Below are positions 1 to 7,237 of a stretch of 41,977 nt of DNA, piece by piece. Made by a program: the position numbers and the translations under genes. The notes beneath the pieces were generated by a model. The model was not told where the DNA came from. It was given only the letters and a program-made list of their open reading frames with translations, and did no database searches. Origin of the DNA: a virus; IMG/VR virus record IMGVR_UViG_3300024518_002084, positions 1 to 41,977 of that record; one strand, 5' to 3'. Position 1 is the stretch's first letter. Each line of letters begins with the position of its first letter.

Positions 1-424
1 GCCGGTTTTACGCATCGTCGGTCTTTTCAAAATCGGGGGGTTTTCGTGAGATGACAATATTGTCGGGCGCCTGCGGCGCTACAAGCTATCTAGGAGGGAC
101 GTTGGGGGGGTGTCGGGGGTAGGTACACCTGTTATGGGCGTGAATCGCTTAGAGGGGATCCTGTGGCATCTGAGACATACCGCCCTTATTTAGATAAGTA
201 TCCTCCATTTTCCGTGCGATTTTCTTGCTATCCCATATAGTGGGATGATATATTAGATACTTCTTCGTTTTGTGTGGACTAACTTGGACTAGGGCGTCAA
301 GTGCCTAGCTAAAGCTTAACTTCAACTCGGTCTGTGGTGGCCCCGCTACCCCCCGTGATTGAGTGGGAATGTGGGAATAACGAGGCCGTTAAGAAGGTTG
401 AGGCAAAGGCTAAAGGGGCATGTT
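1..424. other. non-coding leader region
   Basis: I see no convincing gene in this stretch. It contains G-rich runs around 92-121, a small GC hairpin (GCGCC-TGC-GGCGC, 67-79), a second inverted repeat (ATCCCA/TGGGAT, 230-246), and a promoter at 225-254. The first gene starts at 425, so the transcript would have an untranslated leader of roughly 160 bases. The region could lie near a genome end, but nothing here proves a cos site or terminal repeat. Confidence 0.5.
225..254 (+). promoter_or_regulatory. sigma70-type promoter with extended -10
   Basis: TTGCTA (225-230) is followed after 18 bases by TATATT (249-254), preceded by TGA, giving an extended -10. The same TTGCTA-N18 arrangement precedes tRNA-Tyr. 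The inverted repeat ATCCCA/TGGGAT (230-246) sits between the two boxes, where a repressor could bind. It would drive the gene at 425. Confidence 0.5.
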
Positions 425-1426
425 ATGAGCCAAAAAGATTATACGCTATGGCAGCAGTGGTTTAGGTTCCTACGAGGCAACGTAAAGATGCCCACTTCGG
501 ATTTTCCTAATGACCGCATACTAGACAAGACTGAGACTACCGGGTTCGCTATATCTGATATAGATTGGCCCGAAGATGACGGCAAACGTGAGGGCGGTTT
601 TTCTAACCCTCATGCTGAGCGGCTGATACATCTCCCTAAAGCGCATGACCCTTGGAACGGTGGAGCCAACTTTGGTGGACGCCCGATGCAGCTTTCTCGG
701 CCCGATAAGGTTGAGACTATTGTGGAGCGGGACACGTATCGTGGAACTGTTCGGCACATTCTAGTGCCTGTGGCGTTGGATCGCCCGAACTGGATTGAGG
801 GTATGCCTACTCGGGGCGGGGCTTACGATCAGCATCATGTGATGTTTGTTGCCAGCACCTTGTATCATCCGGTGACGAAAGAGATCCTTTATCCTGCGGG
901 TTCAACTGTGGAGATAATTATGCGTAAGGGCAACACTTGTTTGAAACTTGCCCGTTTCGATGCGTATGGAATGCTTCACCCTGAAGACGGTTATGCTGTT
1001 AAGGGCCAGATCTCTATGTGCCAGACACATATTCAGCGGGGCGATGAGCCTCACCGTATGAGTCTTTCTCTCAATAATTACGCTAAGGGCCGCTGGAATG
1101 GCGAGTCTGATGGTACGGGTGACTGGGAGTTTCCTCGGGTGAACGACTGGTTGCGTCTTGATCCTTCAGCGATCCCTGCCGGTTTGACTGGCGAAGCTGC
1201 GGCTCTAGCCGAAGCACTAGTCGAGTTTGGTGTGATCATTTCAGATATTGGTGGTAACACTAATCTGCATAGCGTGTCTGGTAAACAGTGGGCTGATGTT
1301 GACTGGCAGACGTTTGCGCCGAAACTGGGTGACTTTCAGCGGGTCGAGTATCGTCCTCTTGATTATGTGGGCGAATTCTATCCTGATGGGTACGAGCCGT
1401 TTGACTATACTGAGGGCTGGGCTTGA
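425..1426 (+). CDS. hypothetical protein, 333 aa, possible secreted or carbohydrate-associated family
   Basis: The ATG at 425 is chosen over the in-frame TTG at 359 because AAAGGGG (411-417) lies at Shine-Dalgarno distance. The protein is rich in aromatic residues and has no membrane segment or obvious signal peptide. Its last third has the pattern LAEALVEFGVIISDIGG...W...F, then a LGDFQRVEY ending. This recalls, from memory, a bacterial family whose C-terminal half reads roughly ALxxYGxxVADNG...W...DFxVV and is often found with carbohydrate-active proteins. That resemblance is weak and I assign no function. It is the first gene on the + strand and stands alone, with its own promoter. Confidence 0.75.
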   Translation: MSQKDYTLWQQWFRFLRGNVKMPTSDFPNDRILDKTETTGFAISDIDWPEDDGKREGGFSNPHAERLIHLPKAHDPWNGGANFGGRPMQLSRPDKVETIVERDTYRGTVRHILVPVALDRPNWIEGMPTRGGAYDQHHVMFVASTLYHPVTKEILYPAGSTVEIIMRKGNTCLKLARFDAYGMLHPEDGYAVKGQISMCQTHIQRGDEPHRMSLSLNNYAKGRWNGESDGTGDWEFPRVNDWLRLDPSAIPAGLTGEAAALAEALVEFGVIISDIGGNTNLHSVSGKQWADVDWQTFAPKLGDFQRVEYRPLDYVGEFYPDGYEPFDYTEGWA

Positions 1427-1445
1427 TCAGAGTCCCCCAAATCTA

Positions 1446-1454
1446 TGCTATAAT
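1446..1454 (+). promoter_or_regulatory. extended -10 promoter (TGCTATAAT)
   Basis: TGC directly precedes a perfect TATAAT (1449-1454). A weak -35, TTGATC (1423-1428), is 20 bases upstream and overlaps the stop of the previous gene. Six bases separate the -10 from the ATG at 1461, so transcription would begin at or next to that ATG. A GCCGTTAGG-like element (ACCGTTAGA, 1476-1484) lies just downstream. Confidence 0.65.
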
Positions 1455-1460
1455 GGATGT

Positions 1461-1523
1461 ATGACAAACGCAAGAACCGTTAGAAGTGACGGGTACATTC
1501 AGATGGTTCGGCATGGAGGCTAA
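1461..1523 (+). CDS. 20-aa ORF, candidate leaderless peptide
   Basis: ATG at 1461 opens a 20-codon frame (MTNARTVRSDGY...) ending at 1523, two bases before the next gene. It has no Shine-Dalgarno but starts exactly one spacer (6 bases) after a perfect extended -10, the geometry of a leaderless mRNA. It may be a real peptide or a leader coupled to the zinc-ribbon gene at 1526. Evidence is positional only. Confidence 0.35.
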   Translation: MTNARTVRSDGYIQMVRHGG

Positions 1524-1525
1524 CT

Positions 1526-1717
1526 ATGGGCGTTTATGGATTTAAGTGTAAAGAGTGCGAGAAGCTGGCTGAGATTGAGATGCCTATGCATGATGTTGGG
1601 GCTGTGTTTCCGACTTGTGAACAGTGCGGTGCAACGATGGTGCGTAACTATCACACGGTTCCGGCTCACTACAATGCTGAGGGTTTCACTCAGAGTACCG
1701 ACCCCCTTTACTTGTAG
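1526..1717 (+). CDS. FmdB-like zinc-ribbon protein, 63 aa
   Basis: Begins MGVYGFKC with CKEC at residues 8-11 and CEQC at about 33-36, the CxxC-x21-CxxC layout of FmdB-type regulatory zinc ribbons (family starts of the form MPxYxFxCxxC are typical). GGAGG (1514-1518) lies upstream at Shine-Dalgarno distance. Such proteins are common small phage genes; the partner or target is unknown. The C-terminal tail after the second CxxC is short, so it is the zinc ribbon alone. Confidence 0.8.
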   Translation: MGVYGFKCKECEKLAEIEMPMHDVGAVFPTCEQCGATMVRNYHTVPAHYNAEGFTQSTDPLYL

Positions 1718-1725
1718 TAAAAGTG

Positions 1726-1733
1726 TCGTTAGG
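1726..1733 (+). promoter_or_regulatory. GCCGTTAGG-like element (GTCGTTAGG)
   Basis: TCGTTAGG lies in the short gap after the zinc-ribbon gene, 34 bases before the start at 1768. TTTA (1707-1710) is 14 bases before its GTGTCG. It is a one-mismatch member of the recurrent intergenic element discussed in the findings. Confidence 0.3.
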
Positions 1734-1767
1734 TAGTGTAGAGCGAGCTTGAGTATGGAGAGTTCTT

Positions 1768-1851
1768 ATGCCAGTTAATGATCCCGTATATGATCTACAG
1801 ACGGTCACTAAGGGCACGGTTACGGTTGCTCGTGGCAATATCACGATCTGA
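1768..1851 (+). CDS. small hypothetical protein, 27 aa
   Basis: ATG at 1768 with GGAGA seven bases upstream; reads MPVNDPVYDLQTVTKG... and stops at 1851. The stop TGA shares its last base with the next ATG (TGATG), suggesting translational coupling to the following 46-aa gene. No domain recognised; it is beta-rich in composition (TVTVARGNITI end). Confidence 0.4.
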   Translation: MPVNDPVYDLQTVTKGTVTVARGNITI

Positions 1852-1991
1852 TGACACCTAACGAACTAGATAGGCTCATGCGTGAGGTTGTCAAAGAGTA
1901 TGAGGCACGCTTGCAAGCGGACGAGTTTGGACCTGAGGCTAAACGGTCGGCTGAGTACATTCGTAGCCTCAATCGCCGCACCAAGGAGTAG
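1851..1991 (+). CDS. small charged hypothetical protein, 46 aa
   Basis: ATG at 1851 overlaps the previous stop by one base. The product is helical and highly charged (MTPNELDRLMREVVKEYEAR...), typical of small phage proteins that may form a short coiled coil. It ends AAGGAG-TAG, and that AAGGAG doubles as the Shine-Dalgarno of the next gene at 1994. The tight packing of three genes supports it being real; function unknown. Confidence 0.55.
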   Translation: MTPNELDRLMREVVKEYEARLQADEFGPEAKRSAEYIRSLNRRTKE

Positions 1992-1993
1992 TT

Positions 1994-2278
1994 ATGCAGG
2001 GATTTATTGAGTCGCCCGATGAACTCGGTGAGGCTTATAGTAGCGTATGGCTAATAGATGATGAGGATGCCTCGGGGCTTCTGCACCTAGCAGAGCGATT
2101 CAATGAGCAGCGTCACATAGTGCTGGTTTATGTCAGTAAACAGTTGGAGATTTTTGGGGGCGAGTATGGCGACATTCTCTTCTTTGAGAACGGAACTCTA
2201 ATAAAGCGTGGAAGCGCTGTTAATCCTGACGATCTTCTTGAAGTGTTTGGTCTGACGTATCCGGGTCTGACTCTGTAG
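1994..2278 (+). CDS. hypothetical protein, 94 aa
   Basis: ATG at 1994 with AAGGAG five bases upstream, following the 46-aa gene by two bases. It is an acidic, alpha/beta-looking protein (SSVWLIDDEDASGLLHLAERF, then IVLVYVSKQLEIF). No family recognised. Its last 59 bases run antisense to the end of the convergent gene at 2220-2516. Confidence 0.65.
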   Translation: MQGFIESPDELGEAYSSVWLIDDEDASGLLHLAERFNEQRHIVLVYVSKQLEIFGGEYGDILFFENGTLIKRGSAVNPDDLLEVFGLTYPGLTL

Positions 2279-2516
2279 CGGGGCCTACGGTGAGGATGAG
2301 CGCCGACTTGTCTTCCGTGAATGCCATCGAAAAAGAACGCTGCATTGCTTCAGTAATGTCTGGAACTGGGATAAGTAGCTCAGAACTCTCTGTTGGTAGC
2401 CCAAATCCTTGACTGAAGCGTATCGTGAGTGCAGCTATAGCGGCCATTGTCATCGTGTGCCACTCGGTTGCTATCTTGTCTTCCCCTGATCTTGGTGGGG
2501 TTTTCTTTTTGGTCAT
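2220..2516 (-). CDS. hypothetical protein, 98 aa
   Basis: The minus-strand ATG at 2516 has GGAGAG about four bases upstream. The N-terminus is basic (MTKKKTPPRSGE), the middle helical (MAAIAALTIRF) and the C-terminus acidic (SDPDTSDQTLQEDRQD). The last ~20 codons overlap the convergent gene at 1994-2278. A minus-strand promoter (TTGCAA-N18-TACACT) lies 32-61 bases upstream. Function unknown. Confidence 0.65.
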   Translation of the reverse strand: MTKKKTPPRSGEDKIATEWHTMTMAAIAALTIRFSQGFGLPTESSELLIPVPDITEAMQRSFSMAFTEDKSALILTVGPATESDPDTSDQTLQEDRQD

Positions 2517-2547
2517 GTTCTCTCCGTTGAAACGTGGACTCTCTTCC

Positions 2548-2577
2548 AGTGTACCTTAGATACTACATACGTTGCAA
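2548..2577 (-). promoter_or_regulatory. minus-strand sigma70-type promoter
   Basis: On the minus strand TTGCAA (2577-2572) is followed after 18 bases by TACACT (2553-2548). TTGCAA is also the -35 of the promoters at 10497 and 15224. It would serve the 98-aa gene that starts at 2516. Confidence 0.5.
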
Positions 2578-2641
2578 ATTCTGACACGTTGGATATGTAT
2601 TAGATTAGTTTATCTACCTATTACAATTGAACGGGGTTCAT

Positions 2642-3469
2642 ATGTTCCTATCCACACCCCCAGAATTTTATCATGTGACTGATGAAATCGTTTCTGCCTT
2701 GTATGAGCATGGTGGTATCGAAGATCCTTTAGATCTAGCGTGCAACGAAGCCGCTATCTTAAAAGGCCCGACTTCTTCAGCACTTGGGATAAAAAAGGGT
2801 ACGAAGCTGACACTCTGCAGAGATAGTCAGGCTTTTGGCATAACTGGCCGCAATGCGGAGCAACGTTTAGCTATGAATCTTCTGGCTGATACGTCTATCC
2901 CAATAGTTAGTCTGGGAGGTATGGCCGGGACTGGTAAGTCTATTCTAGCTATTGCCGCTGGGCTTGATGCTGTCATCGAAGAGAAGCAGTTTAAGCGTGT
3001 CGTTGTATTTCGTCCGCTTCATGCTCTCGGCGGCGAAGATCTTGGCTTTCTACCGGGTGACTTCGATGAGAAGATGGACCCTTGGCGTCAAGCCGTCTGG
3101 GACGCTCTAGATGCCTTCTGTGACGACACGGTGCGTAACTACATAGCAGACCATGACATCCTTGAGGTCATGCCTCTAACGCATCTGAGGGGCCGTACAC
3201 TGTCTGATTCCTACATTATCGTTGATGAGGCTCAGAACCTTACGTTACCTACTCTGGTGACTGCCCTAACTCGGGTGGGCGAGGGATCGAAAGTTGTTCT
3301 GACGCATGATGTAAACCAGAGAGACAACGCTTCAGTTGGTCGTCTTGACGGAGTGCTGACGGTGGTTGAGCGGTTGTTCGGTGATCCTCTGTTTGCTCAC
3401 ATGGTTCTACATAAGGTGGAACGTTCTGCTGTTGCGAAACTGGTGGGAGAGAAGTTTCAGGATCTATAA
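2642..3469 (+). CDS. phoH: PhoH-like ATPase, 275 aa
   Basis: A P-loop NTPase of the PhoH/YlaK type, a common phage auxiliary protein whose exact role is not settled (RNA or phosphate-stress metabolism has been proposed). Walker A GMAGTGKS is at residues 93-100, followed by the family signature RPLHALGGEDLGFLPGD (PhoH proteins have RPxxxxGxxLGxLPG), and Walker B YIIVDEAQN. The C-terminal VVLTHDVNQRD resembles the family's GDxxQ region. The start could instead be TTG at 2627; ATG 2642 is preferred. TACAAT (2622-2627) may be its -10. Its last 221 bases are also coding on the other strand. Confidence 0.9.
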   Translation: MFLSTPPEFYHVTDEIVSALYEHGGIEDPLDLACNEAAILKGPTSSALGIKKGTKLTLCRDSQAFGITGRNAEQRLAMNLLADTSIPIVSLGGMAGTGKSILAIAAGLDAVIEEKQFKRVVVFRPLHALGGEDLGFLPGDFDEKMDPWRQAVWDALDAFCDDTVRNYIADHDILEVMPLTHLRGRTLSDSYIIVDEAQNLTLPTLVTALTRVGEGSKVVLTHDVNQRDNASVGRLDGVLTVVERLFGDPLFAHMVLHKVERSAVAKLVGEKFQDL

Positions 3470-4067
3470 CCCAGTATTCTCTTCCCATCCAGCGGGCTGT
3501 TCCATCAGTAATCTGATTTACTAGTTGCCATACCCCGTCCCAGTCTGGGACTCGGGTGGCTTCTGTGATGTGACGATTGTAGGGTTGATCGAAAAGGATG
3601 CAGGGGATACCTGCTGCCACGGAGTCTGCCCAGTTGTCGGGAGAGTCTTCCACGAGCAGGTCAACTTTTACAATAGTTTTGTCACGCACGAAGTGCATGG
3701 CATCTACTTCGATGCAGTAGGATGAGAGCCAATCGGCGGTAAGCTGAGGGGCACGACTGCTGTTGCGGTGCGTGATGACGTGTACGTTGATGTCTAGCTC
3801 TCGACGCAACCTATTGACAACGTTGCTGTAGCCAGCGGCTGGGAGATCTACGAATCCAGCGGCTGGGCCGAACATGTCGTCTTGGCCTTCTTCGATGTGC
3901 GCAAGGAACTCTTGTAGTTCGAATCCGAAGTCTTCAAAGAAGCTCCAGTGTTGAGGCACGTACCCTTCGGGGATCACAGACCCTTTATGGAGATTAATCC
4001 ACGTCAGGTAGCGATCAACGAAGGGGTATGCACATCCGTCCAAGTCTAGACCGATAGTAAATGTCAT
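3249..4067 (-). CDS. HAD-superfamily 5'(3')-deoxyribonucleotidase-like protein, 272 aa
   Basis: HAD motif I is DLDG at residues 8-11, motif II is ITHR with T99, the motif III lysine is near 134 (TIVKV), and motif IV is VEDSPDNW (E140-D141). This matches NT5C-type nucleotidases, which dephosphorylate deoxynucleoside monophosphates. The HAD fold ends near residue 195. Residues 200-272 are encoded antisense to the end of the PhoH gene, have no domain and look low-complexity (PPVSQQQNVPPY, QPPSALRQDD). The start overlaps the thyX stop (ATGA), giving a coupled minus-strand operon with ThyX, so a role in nucleotide pools fits. Confidence 0.85.
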   Translation of the reverse strand: MTFTIGLDLDGCAYPFVDRYLTWINLHKGSVIPEGYVPQHWSFFEDFGFELQEFLAHIEEGQDDMFGPAAGFVDLPAAGYSNVVNRLRRELDINVHVITHRNSSRAPQLTADWLSSYCIEVDAMHFVRDKTIVKVDLLVEDSPDNWADSVAAGIPCILFDQPYNRHITEATRVPDWDGVWQLVNQITDGTARWMGREYWVIDPETSLPPVSQQQNVPPYVEPCEQTEDHRTTAQPPSALRQDDQLKRCLSGLHHASEQLSIPRPPELGQSPE

Positions 4068-4906
4068 AGGGTTGACGACTCCACCCAGTCATGGCGTAGT
4101 TGCTGCCAGTAGGCGAAGTTGCCTAGCGGACTCCACAGACTGTTCGCTGGGATAGGACGGGCTACGTGCTCTAGTGGTGATGAGTGGGGAGGATCGGCTG
4201 AAACAAGCTTCTCGAAAAGAGCGATGTCCTCTGCCGGGTCACGCACTCCATCATGGGTCAGATACGATACTCGTGCACATCGTGCCACTGAGACCTTGAT
4301 CTGGTCTTGTAGGTCTAGTGAGCGTTCGTCACCTGTGATGTACGGTAGATGCCATTCGTCCTCTGAGAGCATCGTGGGATCCGACAGGCGGTACGCATCA
4401 CGTATGGCGGTAGCCGCTGCACGCATCTCAGGTTGCGCTAGAGGGGAGCAACGCTGTGTGAAGAAGTTCTCCCACTCGGTGGATGATACGATCACCTTGT
4501 GCCACATGAACGGCTCTAGGAGTCGATTGGTGACCTGCTTGTGAACACCCAGATTGTCAAGCTCGGTTGCATACTCGACGGCAGCCATAGTGGCCTCAGT
4601 CCAGATAGCTTCTGCCTTCTCGGCGTCTTCGCCACTGAGCGTTTCTTCAGCTTGCATTCCGGGCTGGTTAATGCCGAACTCGAATGGAGTGGCGGGATCT
4701 TCCATGACTCGGAGTGTCTGCTTGTGTACGGGGATAGCCCGAGAGGAAGCGGAGTTGCGTGAAAATGCTCTGTGCGTATTGAACTCTGCGAGCACAAAGC
4801 GATGCATGGTAGCTTCGATCGTTGTGAGTCGATAGCCGTCTTCTGAGACGGAATCGCAAATTATCTTCGCATTTGGTTCAGTGATTATCCATCCGTCTTC
4901 ACTCAT
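4064..4906 (-). CDS. thyX: flavin-dependent thymidylate synthase ThyX, 280 aa
   Basis: Makes dTMP from dUMP using methylene-tetrahydrofolate, FAD and NADPH. The ThyX signature is present as THRAFSRNSASSR (residues 44-56), matching HRxxSxNxxSxR; the first Arg of the usual RHR is Thr. Other family features are FFTQRCSPLAQPEMR and VARCARVSY. I use ATG 4906 (MSEDGW) rather than the upstream ATG at 4924: it has GGAG eight bases upstream and overlaps the previous stop as ATGAGTGA. The gene is coupled by ATGA to the nucleotidase-like gene downstream. Confidence 0.95.
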   Translation of the reverse strand: MSEDGWIITEPNAKIICDSVSEDGYRLTTIEATMHRFVLAEFNTHRAFSRNSASSRAIPVHKQTLRVMEDPATPFEFGINQPGMQAEETLSGEDAEKAEAIWTEATMAAVEYATELDNLGVHKQVTNRLLEPFMWHKVIVSSTEWENFFTQRCSPLAQPEMRAAATAIRDAYRLSDPTMLSEDEWHLPYITGDERSLDLQDQIKVSVARCARVSYLTHDGVRDPAEDIALFEKLVSADPPHSSPLEHVARPIPANSLWSPLGNFAYWQQLRHDWVESSTL

Positions 4907-5255
4907 CGTCAGTCTCCAAAACAATTGTTGCGTCTACGTGCGCCCATCCTTCTTTGATGAGCTTTACTGCCAGCTCAGTGTGTCGGCCTGACAGGGCCGT
5001 TGCAAGATCGGAGCGTGTCTCGATCTTGCCTCCACCGAGGAGAGCCTCTAGGTTCCGATAAGGAATACCTTCAGCTCGGCCTTTGGCCGTGATCTGAATG
5101 GTTGCACGGGATGGCTCTGTGACGGGGATTCCCGTCAGATGCTCGGTGGCTTTCTCTTGCAGTTTCATCTTTGCTGCTCCGGGGAGAGTCCCGTTAGTAG
5201 CGAGAGCTACCATTTCAGCGTTCGTTAGTCCTAGTGCTTCGACTAGATTACTCAC
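4899..5255 (-). CDS. hypothetical protein, 118 aa
   Basis: I take GTG at 5255 as the start: it overlaps the previous stop as GTGAGTAA, the same 8-base geometry that links this gene to thyX, and CGGAGA lies upstream. A longer frame from ATG 5309 would add 18 residues inside the upstream gene. The protein begins SNLVEALGLTNAEMVALATNG and has a central charged segment ending LLGGGKIETRSDLATALSGRH. No family recognised; it is helical and probably cytoplasmic. Position suggests an operon partner of ThyX. Confidence 0.7.
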   Translation of the reverse strand: MSNLVEALGLTNAEMVALATNGTLPGAAKMKLQEKATEHLTGIPVTEPSRATIQITAKGRAEGIPYRNLEALLGGGKIETRSDLATALSGRHTELAVKLIKEGWAHVDATIVLETDDE

Positions 5256-5535
5256 TGTCAATCTCCGACTCTTGTGGTGTGGCTTCCATTGATTCCAGTA
5301 TATCATCAAATCCGAGTTCTGTCAACTGGCGTGTGATGAGTCCGTCCATTGCCTCGTCCGTAGCAACGCACAGGGCGATAAGCTCGGGGCTGGTTCGTGG
5401 GAGCGTGTGCTCTTTACCTAGTTGATCTCGTAGGCGTACCGTAGTGCCTCCACCGAGTGATTGTATGCGGCTAACCTCAGCAGACCAGATGTATCCGGTC
5501 TGCTTGCTTTGCCTATTCTGTGCCCGTTTACTCAT
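5248..5535 (-). CDS. hypothetical protein, 95 aa, first gene of the minus-strand thyX operon
   Basis: ATG at 5535 preceded by AAAGGG. The N-terminus is basic (MSKRAQNRQSKQTGY), then a beta-like part (VSRIQSLGGGTTVRLRDQLGKEHTLP) and an acidic C-terminus (ESMEATPQESEIDSE). No recognised domain. It heads a four-gene minus-strand run ending with the nucleotidase-like gene at 3249, all joined by 4- or 8-base overlaps. Its promoter must lie in the divergent gap 5536-5610, which contains an A/T-rich TATTATAAA on the minus strand. Confidence 0.7.
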   Translation of the reverse strand: MSKRAQNRQSKQTGYIWSAEVSRIQSLGGGTTVRLRDQLGKEHTLPRTSPELIALCVATDEAMDGLITRQLTELGFDDILESMEATPQESEIDSE

Positions 5536-5544
5536 GACGCCCTT

Positions 5545-5582
5545 TATAATAGTGGTTTAAGTGGTCATAACCTGCCGTTAGG
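5545..5582 (+). promoter_or_regulatory. TATAAT followed by GCCGTTAGG element in divergent gap
   Basis: A perfect TATAAT is at 5545-5550 on + with no clear -35, and GCCGTTAGG is at 5574-5582, 28 bases before the ATG at 5611. A loose TTTA lies 14 bases before GCCG. A short hairpin, GGTAA/TTACC, follows. The gap separates the minus-strand thyX operon from the + strand endolysin pair. Confidence 0.45.
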
Positions 5583-5610
5583 TAAATAGAGTTACCATTA
5601 GGAGTAGATT

Positions 5611-5802
5611 ATGAGTGATGCTGAGAAGCCGCTAACTGAAGATCCAGAAGACCTTCTTGAAATGTGCGACGATTCGTTCGACATTGAAGAGATGAATACC
5701 TCTACAGATGATGCTATCACAGGTATGGTCCTCTTTGCAAACGCAACCGATGATGACGATCTCGAAGAGATTGCCGAGTTCTGGAAGGGACTAGACAAAT
5801 GA
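5611..5802 (+). CDS. small acidic hypothetical protein, 63 aa
   Basis: ATG at 5611 with AGGAG six bases upstream. The protein is very acidic (EDPEDLLEMCDDSFDIEE, DDDDLEEIAEFW) and probably all helical. It overlaps the endolysin start by four bases (ATGA), so the two are likely co-translated; it has no membrane segment and so is not an obvious holin. An acidic inhibitor or DNA-mimic role is possible but not supported by any motif. Confidence 0.7.
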   Translation: MSDAEKPLTEDPEDLLEMCDDSFDIEEMNTSTDDAITGMVLFANATDDDDLEEIAEFWKGLDK

Positions 5803-6701
5803 GTAGAGATACGGGCATAGCTAACAGGCTTCGTAATGCCGGTCTTCACGTTGTGGAGATCGCTGGCTGGCAGACTGGTGGGTCGAGTTCATTCTACCCT
5901 CAGGGTTCTGTTGACCATCACACTGCTGGAGCAACCAGCGGTAATGCACCTTCGCTAAATATTTGTATAAACGGACGGGCTGGTCTGAGCGGGCCTCTTT
6001 GTAACGTTCTGATCGGACGTGACAATACGTGTTACGTTATCGCTGCTGGCCGTGCCAACCACGCTGGCCGTGGTAGCTGGTACGGCCTTTCTGGCAACTC
6101 TAGCGTCTACGGTATTGAACGTGAGAATACTGGCTATGCCACTGGTCCTCGTGCAGAACCGTGGAGAGACGACCAGCATCTTGCCGCTGGTGTGGCACAT
6201 GCTGCCCTCATGGAAGGTAAAAATGCTAATTTTGTTTGTCGTCACGCTGAATGGACGCCACGCAAGATTGACACCCATTCCATAGATGGCAACGATCTCC
6301 GTGATCTAGTGCATGCCATTCAGGAGAAGAAGAGTGCCCCTGCGGCACCTAAGCCTCCTCCGGCTGTGCAGAATCCTTTTAAGCCGCCAAGCAAGCCGAA
6401 GCCAGAAGCACCTGTTGCTCCTAGTGGACCGCTTACTCCCAAGCAGTTCCTTGAGAATGTTGCTGCTGCCGCTAAGGGCCGTCCGGTCTTGAAGCTAGGC
6501 AAGCAGGGTGCTTGGGTTCGTGATCTTCAGGGACAACTAAACCGAGCGTTTGGTGAGAAGGTCGTTGAAGAAGACGGTAAATACGGACACAAGACGTTCA
6601 ACATCGTCAAGTGGTACCAAGAAGTCATGGGCCTGAAGGTCGATGGCGTCGTTGGTTATCAGACGTGGGCTAGCGTTATCGCTAAAGCGATAACTGGCTA
6701 A
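5799..6701 (+). CDS. endolysin: N-acetylmuramoyl-L-alanine amidase with peptidoglycan-binding domain, 300 aa
   Basis: Residues about 15-175 form an Amidase_2/PGRP domain that cleaves the lactyl-amide bond between MurNAc and the stem peptide. Likely zinc ligands are the His of VDHHTAG (40-41), H149 (CRHAEW) and D158. A Pro/Ala-rich linker (about 178-212) leads to a PG_binding_1 domain (about 225-298) with the hallmark DGKYGHKTFNIVKWYQ...DGVVGYQTW. The segment GWQTGGSSSFYPQGSVDHH is typical of actinobacteriophage endolysins. No signal peptide, so a holin is needed; the candidate lies 8 kb away at 14808. Overlaps the previous gene by ATGA. Confidence 0.95.
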   Translation: MSRDTGIANRLRNAGLHVVEIAGWQTGGSSSFYPQGSVDHHTAGATSGNAPSLNICINGRAGLSGPLCNVLIGRDNTCYVIAAGRANHAGRGSWYGLSGNSSVYGIERENTGYATGPRAEPWRDDQHLAAGVAHAALMEGKNANFVCRHAEWTPRKIDTHSIDGNDLRDLVHAIQEKKSAPAAPKPPPAVQNPFKPPSKPKPEAPVAPSGPLTPKQFLENVAAAAKGRPVLKLGKQGAWVRDLQGQLNRAFGEKVVEEDGKYGHKTFNIVKWYQEVMGLKVDGVVGYQTWASVIAKAITG

Positions 6702-6702
6702 T

Positions 6703-7047
6703 GTGGATGGTCCACTAGGCGTGGAACTTTACTGCAATGAATGTGGGGCCGTGGGATTTGGCTTTGCATCTTTGGTCCCATGTATGCATGATTATGATGC
6801 GTACAGTGTCATGATGACAGGTTTAGGGGATGACATGCCTTTTGGCGTTAACGACGATCCGGTATCAGTAGTTCATCGGTTGGGTGAGGATCAACTTTAC
6901 CTCACATATTGTGATGGTAGTGTTTTGTACCAAGTCCGGTTACCGAAGAACTATTACCCTATCCCCATCAATGATGAGAGTGTTAACTGGGATCTGACTC
7001 TCGGAGTCGGCGTGCCTCGTCGGCTGCCGCCTTCTGCTCTGCGGTAG
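6703..7047 (+). CDS. hypothetical protein with CxxC motif, 114 aa
   Basis: The only usable start is GTG at 6703, one base after the endolysin stop, with no clear Shine-Dalgarno. Residues 11-14 are CNEC, with a further Cys at CMHD near 28, so a partial zinc ribbon is possible. The middle is beta-rich (QLYLTYCDGSVLYQVRL). Its last 65 bases are antisense to the end of the gene at 6983-7237. Function unknown. Confidence 0.5.
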   Translation: MDGPLGVELYCNECGAVGFGFASLVPCMHDYDAYSVMMTGLGDDMPFGVNDDPVSVVHRLGEDQLYLTYCDGSVLYQVRLPKNYYPIPINDESVNWDLTLGVGVPRRLPPSALR

Positions 7048-7237
7048 GCGGTTTGGCAGTGACGGTAGGACTACCGATCATGCTGTCGTTCTGAACCTGC
7101 ATGGTACGAGTCTGCGTTTCCTGAAAGCAGTCTTCGCACAGGTTCGCTATCCGAGATTCGTGTACCGTTGGGCCAAACCCTTCGCCACAGTTAACACATG
7201 AATCATCCTCGTAAGGATCTTCAAAATACTCGCTCAT
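6983..7237 (-). CDS. small zinc-binding-like protein, 84 aa
   Basis: Residues 14-17 are CVNC and about 34-37 are CEDC, a four-Cys zinc-ribbon layout. The C-terminal half is charged and helical (AEQKAAADEARRLRES). The start overlaps the upstream stop by ATGA. It is the last of four coupled minus-strand genes headed by the metallophosphoesterase. Target unknown. Confidence 0.7.
   Translation of the reverse strand: MSEYFEDPYEDDSCVNCGEGFGPTVHESRIANLCEDCFQETQTRTMQVQNDSMIGSPTVTAKPPTAEQKAAADEARRLRESDPS

Noticed and set aside
1-358. cos site or terminal repeat at the left edge
   Set aside because: G-rich runs and a GC hairpin are present, but the other genome end is not in the window, so nothing can be matched.
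1248-1460. Extension of the 20-aa ORF upstream to 1248
   Set aside because: It overlaps the end of the 425 gene in another frame, and the promoter at 1446 places the transcript start at 1461.
4119-4544. 141-codon + strand open frame inside thyX
   Set aside because: Lies wholly antisense to ThyX, whose motifs are clear; composition is Ser/Arg-rich as expected of an antisense shadow.
5536-5610. CRISPR-like or direct-repeat array from the repeated TTAGG words
   Set aside because: Only scattered short words, without regular repeats and spacers.
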